Shown piece after piece: positions 56,778 to 64,000 of a stretch of 64,000 bases of DNA. Source of the DNA: Dugong dugon (Eukaryota; Chordata; Mammalia; Sirenia; Dugongidae). Under the pieces are notes generated by a model. It was not told the DNA's origin. It ran no database searches and saw only the letters and a program-made list of their open reading frames with translations. Both the position numbers and the translations under genes were made by a program. Position 1 is the first letter of the stretch, and every line of letters begins with the position of its first letter. Location: assembly GCA_030035585.1 (NCBI GenBank), contig CM057481.1, positions 7,899,128-7,963,127 on the forward strand, in the 5' to 3' direction.

Positions 56778-56983
56778 TACCAAACCAGTTGCTGTTGAGT
56801 CAATTCCGATTCATAGCAACCCTATAGGACAGAGTAGAACAGCCCCATAGGTTTTCCAAGGCTATAATCTTTATGGAAGCAGACCACCACATCTTTCTTC
56901 CACAAATTGGCTGGTGAGATTGAACCACCAACTTTTTGGTTAACAGCCAAGCACTTTAACCATTGTGCCACAAGGGCTCCTCT
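56778..56983 (-). mobile_element. AfroSINE, complete (minus strand)
   Basis: Reverse SINE: AACCAGTTGCTGTTGAGTCA to the reversed head TGTGCCACAAGGGCTCC. It is flanked by TCTCAGGAA at 56769-56777 and 56984-56992. Confidence 0.9.
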
Positions 56984-56992
56984 TCTCAGGAA

Positions 56993-57479
56993 CAGGTAAC
57001 TCAAAATAAAACTAAACCAAAAATTCTGTGTATATTGTAAAGCTTAAATCTGCTTCCTTCATTTCTTTTAAATAAAACTTTTTGTCCTTAAAGAACTAAT
57101 AGAGTAATTAATATGTTAGGGAGAAGGTAGATGTTAGATGAAACATTAAGATTTAATTGTGGTTTGACTAGTATTTCTTGAGAAACTCCCAGATCTTATA
57201 TCATCAAGTTCTTGACAGTGGTTTTAGAAAGTATTTAGTATTGAATACCACGTAAGATACAATATTTGCGATGTCTCTTAAAATGATAACTGTTTTTTAC
57301 CCCGAAAATAAGTTTTGATTATAATGGTTAATGGTAAATCATAAATTAAATACAATAAAAATGACGCTGACAATGTTTATAGTGTAAAGTTAATATAGCT
57401 TAACTAATGGAAAATCTTATTTGTACTAAGCTGCATTATATTTAGTTATTATGAATTTACGCTAAAACAGTAAAAATGC
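56993..57479. other. No gene recognised; unassigned AT-rich sequence
   Basis: No recognisable feature. Confidence 0.4.
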
Positions 57480-58510
57480 AAGCCATTGAGTGGGAGTATT
57501 TTTGGAATACATGGAACCAACAGAAGCTTTGAAATAAAGAACTCCTATAGATCAATAACAAAAACAAAAAGTCAATCCAATAGAAAAATGGGTAACAGGT
57601 ACTTCAAAAAAGGATCTCCAAATGGCCAACAAACTTGCTAAACATCATTAGTGTTCAGGAAAATATAAATCAAATTAAAACCACAATGAGATATCACTAC
57701 AAGCCCACCTCAACGGTGAAAAAACTGAACAAACTGACATACTCACGAGTTGGTGAAGACGCAGCAGAACTGAAACTCTCATACACTGTGGAAGGTATAC
57801 CCAAGGACCCAGCAATTCCTCTCCTGGGATATTGTTGCGGTTGTTAGTTGTCGAGTCGATTCTGACTCGTGGCAACACCAAGTATGCAGAGTAGAAGTGC
57901 TCCGTAGGGTTTTCAAGGTGTAACCTTTCGGAAGCGAATCCCCACTAGGTCTGTCTTCCGAAGCACTGCTGGGTGGGTTCAAGTTGCCAACCTTTCAGCT
58001 AACAGTTGAGCGCTTAACTGTTCGCCTCACCCGGGGATCTGTCCTAGGTGTACACCCACTCAAAATGCAGCCGTGTGTCACCAACACCAAAAGACATGTA
58101 CGATAATATTCATAGCAACTTTATTCAAAAAAGCAAAAAAACTGGACTCAACCCAATATCTATCAACAGGAGAAGGTGGTTTATTCATATTAAGAAATAC
58201 ATCAAAGCTATTAAAATAAACGGGCTACCGTTATATACAACATAGATGAATTTCACAAAGAACAATGCTGAAGTAAAGAAGACAGACACAAAAGAAGATA
58301 TATTGTATAATTCGATTTATATGAATTAAGTGTAAGCACGGGCAAAACGAATAAGGTAGAAGTTTGGAGCGTCATCTTTGACAACGAGGAAGGAGTTAGC
58401 TATGGAGCAACTGCATGCGAGGCTATGCGAAGGTGCTGCTGATATTCTAACGTTTATGGTTTGTGCATTTTTCTGGTTTACCTTTATTTAAATAAAATAT
58501 TTTTAAATGC
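57480..58510 (+). mobile_element. Old L1 ORF2 end and 3' UTR, interrupted by a SINE
   Basis: ATCAAATTAAAACCACAATGAGAT near 57669, CCCAGCAATTCCTCTCCTGG near 57809, then after the SINE CCTAGGTGTACACCCAC near 58044 and a decayed 3' UTR. The SINE at 57830-58041 splits the CCTAGG region. Confidence 0.75.
57830..58041 (-). mobile_element. AfroSINE in old L1 (minus strand)
   Basis: Reverse SINE: TTAGTTGTCGAGTCGATTCT, then TCCGTAGGGTTTTCAAGG and reversed head GAGCGCTTAACTGTTCGCC. It retains several CpG sites, so it may be younger than its neighbours. TCCTGGG / TCCTAGG flank it. Confidence 0.85.
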
Positions 58511-58724
58511 GTTCTTTTTAAAATATTTAACATAAATAATGTTAAAGGTGTTTGTTTTTCTAAAAAGTTTGCTTAAATAAAGTTGTGATATGATTACAGA
58601 ATGACAACAATAAACTATTCAAAAGATGTTTCTACCTAGGCATTCTCCTTCCAGGTTGTTGGTTTCCTAAAGTCAGGGACTTGCCTGCCTCCTTCACTGC
58701 ATAGCCACGCCCACCTCCCCACCC
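58511..58724. other. No gene recognised; unassigned sequence
   Basis: AT-rich sequence, nothing recognised. Confidence 0.4.
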
Positions 58725-59219
58725 TTCATCCACAGTTCCACTTTCTGCAGTTTCAGCTACCTGCAGTCAACCAGGGTCTGAAAATATTAAATGAAAAATA
58801 CCAGAAATAAACAATTCATAAGTTTTACATTGCACGCCATTCTGAGTAGCGTGATGAACTCTCGCACCATCTGCTCTGTCCTGCCTGGGATGTGAACCAT
58901 CCTTTAGTCCAGCGAAGCCATGCTGCACACAGACTCTACCTGCCTGTCAGTCACTTAGTAGCTACGCTGGCTATCAGATCACCTGTCGAGGTATCAGTGC
59001 TTGTGTTCAGGTAACCCTTCTTTAACTTAATAGTTGTTCTACTTTACTATTAGTTATTGTTGCTCATCTCTTACTGGGCATAATTTATAAATTAAATTTT
59101 ATCACATTAAATGTATGGGAAAAAACGTATTATTTATAGGGTTTGGTACTATCCACAGTTTCAGGCATCCATTGGGGGTCTTGGAACTTATCCCCCATGG
59201 GTAAGGAGGGACTAATGTA
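58725..59219. mobile_element. Tigger/mariner-like non-autonomous DNA transposon
   Basis: The ends are related inverted sequences: TTTCTGCAGTTTCAGCTACC near 58742 and ATCCACAGTTTCAGGCATCC near 59151. The interior has ATTAAATGAAAAATACCAGAAA and CACTTAGTAGCTACGCTGG. This layout is like Tigger-derived elements common in mammals. No transposase frame. Family named by memory of the consensus, so moderate confidence. Confidence 0.6.
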
Positions 59220-59224
59220 TTATA

Positions 59225-59760
59225 AAATAGATGCTCAATTAATTATGTGATGACAGGCATAGCAATTTTGCAAAATGTATCCAAAAAACCTTAAAAATAT
59301 ACTTGTCCCTTGAGTGATCTACTCTACTTTTAGGACTATGTTCAGAAGAATAACTGAGCAAGTGAGCAAACACACATATGTAGGGATGTTCCCTGAAGCA
59401 TCGTTTAGAACAGCAAACAATTGTGAACAATCATGCAGTGATAAGGGGTTGGTTCAGTAAAATACGGTCTATACATGCCATGGGATAGTATGCATTCATT
59501 AATCTTATAATTTAAATATAAATTAACATGAAAAGACATACCAATAATCAGATTGCAAATGCAGTTTTAAAAGCCAGTGTGTATTGTAGAATCTTATAGT
59601 CTCACATGAGAGAAATGTCTGGGAAGCGAGATATCAACATCTTAGTGGGGTTATCTCTGGGTGGTAAACTGAGAGTTAATTTTTTCCTTTAATTTGCCTA
59701 TTTATAATTCTAAATTTTTACTGTGAAATGTATTACTTTGTAATAAAAGCATTCAAAAAG
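59225..59760 (+). mobile_element. Old L1 3' end
   Basis: It resembles old L1 3' termini: GGGTTGGTTCAGTAAAATAC near 59445, TTATAATTTAAATATAAATTAA near 59504 and a TTTGCCTATTTATAATTC ending near 59693. No coding frame. Confidence 0.5.
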
Positions 59761-59764
59761 TGGC

Positions 59765-60543
59765 TTTCTCTATGAGATTGCAGAGTATGATCTTGAATCT
59801 GATTTATCACAATTTAATTGTTCAGCTATGAGCTGGCATTTTGCAGTTTTCATTAAGTGGATATGCATACACACGCATGAGTATGCACATATAAATATGA
59901 TGTAATGACAGTCTTCATAGCAAACTAACACTTTCCAATTTTAAAGTAAAATTTCAGTTCAACCTTGCAAATAATTCTCAGTATCTACAAGTCCAAAGCA
60001 GTGTAGCACCAGTACATGGACAAGATCGAAAAGGAAACACAATTCACTTTCCATCTATTGTATTAACACCAAATGGTAAAAGATGATTCGATTATGTTAT
60101 TCATTTTATACTGTTTATTTTGATTTCTTGTTCATTTGTTATTTGGATGGTTGTTTCTCTGATTTATGACAGTGTTTGTATGACTGGAAAACAGAGGACA
60201 AAAGGTATGGCCAATTTAGTGGGTGTGGTCCGTTCTATTAGTCACTTCAGATCACTGCTGGGGTAAGTCAATTGACTTTGCAGAAAGTAACCACTAAGTA
60301 GGACCAAAAATCAGAGCAACTCTGCCACATCCAGTTTGGATGTATCACCCAGACATAACCTTTGGCAAGAAGAGCTGCTACTCAGCTTCTCCACAGTCTT
60401 GCTTTCTTAGACTTTTCTTTATTCCTCCTTGGTAAACTTGCTGTCACAAAGCAACAAAGGCAAGACTGGAAGGAAAGAATTATACTTTTTTAGTTTCAAT
60501 TACAAGAGCTAGACAACACAAACAGAAATCAAAGGGGGGCGCT
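59765..60543. other. No gene recognised; unassigned sequence
   Basis: No recognisable repeat or exon. Confidence 0.45.
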
Positions 60544-60555
60544 AACATTGTAATT

Positions 60556-60768
60556 AGGAGTCCCTGGGTGGCAAAGAGGTTAAGCACTTAACTACTATCC
60601 CACAGGTTGGTGGTTCAACTACACCTATAGGCACCTCAGAAGACAGGCCTGGCAATCTGCTTCTGTAAAGATTATAGCCAAGAAGACCCTATGGAGCAGT
60701 TCTACTCTGCCCACATGGGGTGCCATGGATTGGAATCAACTCAATGGCAACTAACAGCAGCAACAACG
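60556..60768 (+). mobile_element. AfroSINE, complete
   Basis: AGGAGTCCCTGGGTGGCAAAG head to a CAGCAGCAACAAC tail that looks like the RTE terminus. It is flanked by ACATTGTAATT (60545-60555) and ACATTGCAATT (60769-60779). Confidence 0.9.
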
Positions 60769-60808
60769 ACATTGCAATTGACTCTTTTTCTCTCACTATG
60801 GGAAATGG

Positions 60809-60965
60809 AGCCCTGGTGGCACAGTAGTTAAGCGTTTGGCTGCTAACCAAAAAGTTGGCAGTCCGAATCCACCAGCTGCTCCTCGGAAACCCTATGGGGC
60901 AGTTCTGCTCTGTCCTATAGGGTCACTATGAGTTGGAGTCAACTCAACAGCAAAGGGTTTTTGGT
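60809..60965 (+). mobile_element. AfroSINE, complete, well preserved
   Basis: GAGCCCTGGTGGCACAGTAG head, CCACCAGCTGCTCCTCGG body and tail CAGCAAAGGGTTTTTGG. It is flanked by a GAAATGG motif on both sides. It belongs to the same shorter type as 28509-28678. Confidence 0.9.
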
Positions 60966-60969
60966 GTGA

Positions 60970-61790
60970 GAAATGGCTACTATTGGTGAATCATTAGGAT
61001 GGACAGTTTCTATTTAGTTTCTGCCAGAGGCCAAAATCCATATTCAACAGATTAACAAAAAAGTCCAGGTGGGCTTCACCAAAATGTTGTCAATGACTTA
61101 GTATGTCCCATCACCATGTAACTCCTGGATTTCATGCCAGGGAAATATTTGGGCAAAGGCCCGAGAACCATTTTGAGGCACTGAAAGCTCAGAGCTGCGA
61201 TTCTGTACATCCAAAAGTGTGAGGTTAATATCCAGTGGAAAAACTCTCTCACTCTAAAATGGGATGAGTGACAGAAGGCTCACTGGAGGCTTATGACCCT
61301 CTGCTTACACCTAGCTAACTCCTGGATGCCTTTATAACAAGGACTTCCGAATATAATAAATGATAACATTTGTCACTAGGGTAATTCCCAGCTCAATTGC
61401 TTTCTGCAATTTATCATTTCCCATTGTGTAAGCCTCGTGAGTAGTATATTCTTCTGTCAAAAACACAACTTTTCAGCTATTAATTCTGTTCCATAGATCA
61501 CTGGACTTCTTTCCATATCACCACACAAGTCCATTTACAACTACTTATTTTGAAAATCAGTTTTGTAAAAAAGTTGATCTCAATATTTAATTTTTTTAAG
61601 TCAAACTTTTAAAGATTTGATCAATTATATTTACACCATAAGATTACATTTAAAAAACAAACAGTCTTGATTTTATTCAGAAAACCAAAGAAAAAATCCA
61701 GAAAATGAACTGAACACCGGCCTTGTGAATTGAAGCTTATTCAGCTCTCAGTGACTTTGTACCAGGTTCTAAGAAGAACAGCACAGTGCT
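60970..61790. other. No gene recognised; unassigned sequence
   Basis: No recognisable feature. Confidence 0.45.
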
Positions 61791-61801
61791 GCCACTTAGG
61801 C

Positions 61802-61956
61802 TAAAATCCATGGCTGTTGAGTTGATTCCAACTCGTAGTGACCCTACAGGAGAGAGTAGAACTGCCCCATAGGGCTTCCAAGGAGCAGCCAGTGGATTTA
61901 AACTGCTGACCTTTTAGTTAGCAGCTGAGCTCTTAACTACTGCACCACCAGGGCTC
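61802..61956 (-). mobile_element. AfroSINE, complete (minus strand)
   Basis: Reverse SINE: CATGGCTGTTGAGTTGATTC to reversed head ACCACCAGGGCTCC. It is flanked by an exact 10-base duplication CCACTTAGGC at 61792-61801 and 61957-61966. Confidence 0.92.
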
Positions 61957-62177
61957 CCACTTAGGCCAGGACTAGCAAAGGGAGTACTAAGAATGCTCCT
62001 AGCAAAAGGGATTTGGGAAACTCTGCCATGAATTCCCATCCCCCATAGAAATTTATGTTGCAAATTAGCATATTAAGGACTATGATGAGCACTAAAGAAA
62101 CATGTAAAATTTTGTTCCCATCTACTAAAAATCCATACTTGAGAAACACCAGCTAAGCAAAAAAAAAGGTATCTGGA

Positions 62178-62470
62178 AGAGTGCCGTCCAATAGAAATAA
62201 AATGTAAGCCACATACGTAATTTTAAATTTTCTTATAGCCACATAAATAAAAATTAAAAGTTCAAATTGTAGTAATATATTTCATTTAACTCAATATATC
62301 CAAAATATTATTTCAACATGTAATTAATACAAAATTATTCTTTTTTTTTTTTTTTAATTTTCCAAATCCTGTGTGCATTTTATACTTAGAGCACATCTCA
62401 GTTCAAGCTAGCCACACTTCAGGTGCTCAGTAGCCACATGTGACTGGTAGCTACCTTATTGGACAGTGTA
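62178..62470. mobile_element. hAT-Charlie-like (MER5-type) DNA transposon remnant
   Basis: Inverted ends: GTGCCGTCCAATAG on the left, TATTGGACAGTG on the right; a TAGCCACATGTGACTGGTAG box near 62431. It is flanked by TATCTGGA (62170-62177) and TATCTAGA (62471-62478), an 8-base duplication with one change, as expected for hAT elements. A T-run lies at 62341-62355. No transposase. Confidence 0.75.
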
Positions 62471-62666
62471 TATCTAGAATATTAACAATGATATGAATAT
62501 GAATGTTTAAAATGTCATCATACTTAACAAAAATGATTAAAATGATAACAACAAATGATGTACAGGATAATTACATACTAACACGATTATTTAGACATGG
62601 TTACTAGATTTAACTGCAGCTCATATTTCCAGATGAAACCAGAATTGGCTGGAAATGTCCAGTAGC

Positions 62667-64000
62667 TTTTTTTTTTTTTTTTTTTTTTAAATATATATTT
62701 TATTGTACTTCAGGTGAAAGCTTACAGAGCAAATAGTTTCTCATGAAATAGTAGTACACATGTTGTTTTTTGACATTGGTTAACAACCCCACAACGTATT
62801 AAGCCTCTAAATTCTCAACCTTTTTTTTTTGATGAAAATTACAGATGGCCAAAGATACACCGTTTCAAAAATTTCTACATTCACAGTTCAGTGACATTGA
62901 CTACGCTTTTCCAACTGTGCTGTTATTCTCACTTAAGATGAAGGCTTACAGAAAAAATAGTTATTCATTTAACAGTTACTACACATGTTGCCCTATGACA
63001 ATGGTTAACAATCTCACAGCACATCAAGAATATCCTTACTCCACCTTGTGTTCCCTATCACCAGGGGGCTTCCTTGTCCCCTTCTGTCTTCTGGACCTTG
63101 TCAGTGGACTATTGTACCTCTTTAGTCTCATTTGTTTATTTATTTATTTATTCTTATTTTATTTAAACACCATTTCAAAACTTTTTACTTACACATTTAA
63201 GTGATATTGACTATGCTCTTCCAATTGTGCTGCCATTCTCGCCCAAGATGAAGGCTTACAGGACAAAACAGCCTCCCATTTAATAGTTATTACAAATGTT
63301 GCCCTATAGCAGTGGTCAACAATCTCACAATACATCGACAGTGTCCTTATTCAATTTGTGTTCCTTATCATCAGTTTCCTACTCTCCCTCTGCCTTCTGG
63401 CCCTTGTCACCGGACTCCTGTACATCGTTAGTCCCATTTAGTTTTACTGGGGTGTCCATTCCCAGGCTTAACATCGAACCTTGAAGGTAACTTCCCCTCT
63501 GAGCTGAAAGGGTGTCTGGGGGCCACACTCTCGAGGTTTCTCTAGTATTCTTTAGGCCAGTATATCTGGTCTTCTTTTTTTTTTTTTTTTTTGGGAGTTA
63601 AAATTATACTCTACATCCTACTGCAGCTCTGCCCAGAACCCTCTGTTGTGATCCTGGTCAGAGGAGTCATTGGTGGTAGCCGGGCACCATCCAGCTGTAC
63701 TGGGCTCAGTCCCGTGGAGGCCTTGGTAGCTGTGGACCATTAGTCCTTCGGACTAATCTTTTCCTTGTATCCTGTTCTCTTCGTTCTCCCTTGTTCCCGA
63801 AGGGATGAGATCAGTGGAGTATCTTAGATGGCCGCCCATAGGCTTTTAAGACCCCAGACACTACTCACCAAGGTAGAATGTAGAGCATTATTTTTATAAG
63901 TAGTGTCATGCCAATTGAGCTAGATGTTCCCCGAGATCATGGTCCCCAGAGCCCTCCGTCCAACAACTCAGTCCCTCGGGGGGTTTGGATGTGTCTATAG
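62667..64000 (-). mobile_element. Young L1, 3' end, continues beyond the window
   Basis: It begins at a T-run (62667-62688), then the reversed AATAAAATATATATTT end, and matches 16313-17610 of the minus-strand full-length L1 block by block. All three 3' UTR modules are present, as is the internal T-run at 63576-63592. It runs off the right edge, so whether it is full length cannot be seen. Confidence 0.92.

Overview
This is a mammalian intergenic window with no host gene that I can support. It is built almost entirely of layered retrotransposons. Three families point to an afrotherian, most probably an elephant or another paenungulate: AfroSINE-type tRNA-derived SINEs, an RTE/BovB-like LINE whose 3' end the SINE tail resembles, and young L1 elements with a distinctive multi-unit 5' UTR. 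The clade call is inference from repeat content, not from a gene.

Layout. 1-6.7 kb holds RTE 3' fragments, an old L1 3' end and unassigned sequence. 6.7-24.8 kb holds two full-length L1s, tail to tail. The plus-strand copy (6707-15666) has decayed ORFs. The minus-strand copy (16208-24809) has a 15-bp target-site duplication, an uninterrupted 1274-codon ORF2 and an ORF1 broken only by one stop at codon 58. The second L1 sits inside an AfroSINE that itself sits in an L2 remnant. 25-34 kb is a nest of RTE, a solo-LTR-like repeat, old L1, AfroSINE, a MaLR-type LTR and a HAL1-like element carrying a later L1. 34-47 kb is the least repetitive part, with scattered AfroSINEs, MIRs, LTR remnants, a short L1 with a perfect 17-bp duplication and a 49-bp minisatellite. 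47.5-56.3 kb is an old L1/HAL1 followed by a nearly full-length minus-strand RTE, invaded by RTE fragments in both orientations, then an old minus-strand L1. 56.7-62.7 kb has more AfroSINEs, an old L1, a Tigger-like and a hAT-like DNA transposon. 62,667-64,000 is the 3' end of a third young L1 that leaves the window.

How the parts work together. Young L1 supplies endonuclease and reverse transcriptase through ORF2 and an RNA chaperone through ORF1. RTE supplies the machinery that AfroSINEs are thought to borrow through their shared 3' tail. Target-site duplications recovered for many insertions give a relative order of events.

I found no undescribed host system. The features most worth a second look are the roughly 9-kb inverted L1 pair, the intact ORF2, the tandem 5' UTR units with antisense open frames, the repeated 3' UTR modules with a G-quadruplex-type tract, the ATGA junction before ORF2, and a composite poly(A) tail that looks like serial short 3' transduction.
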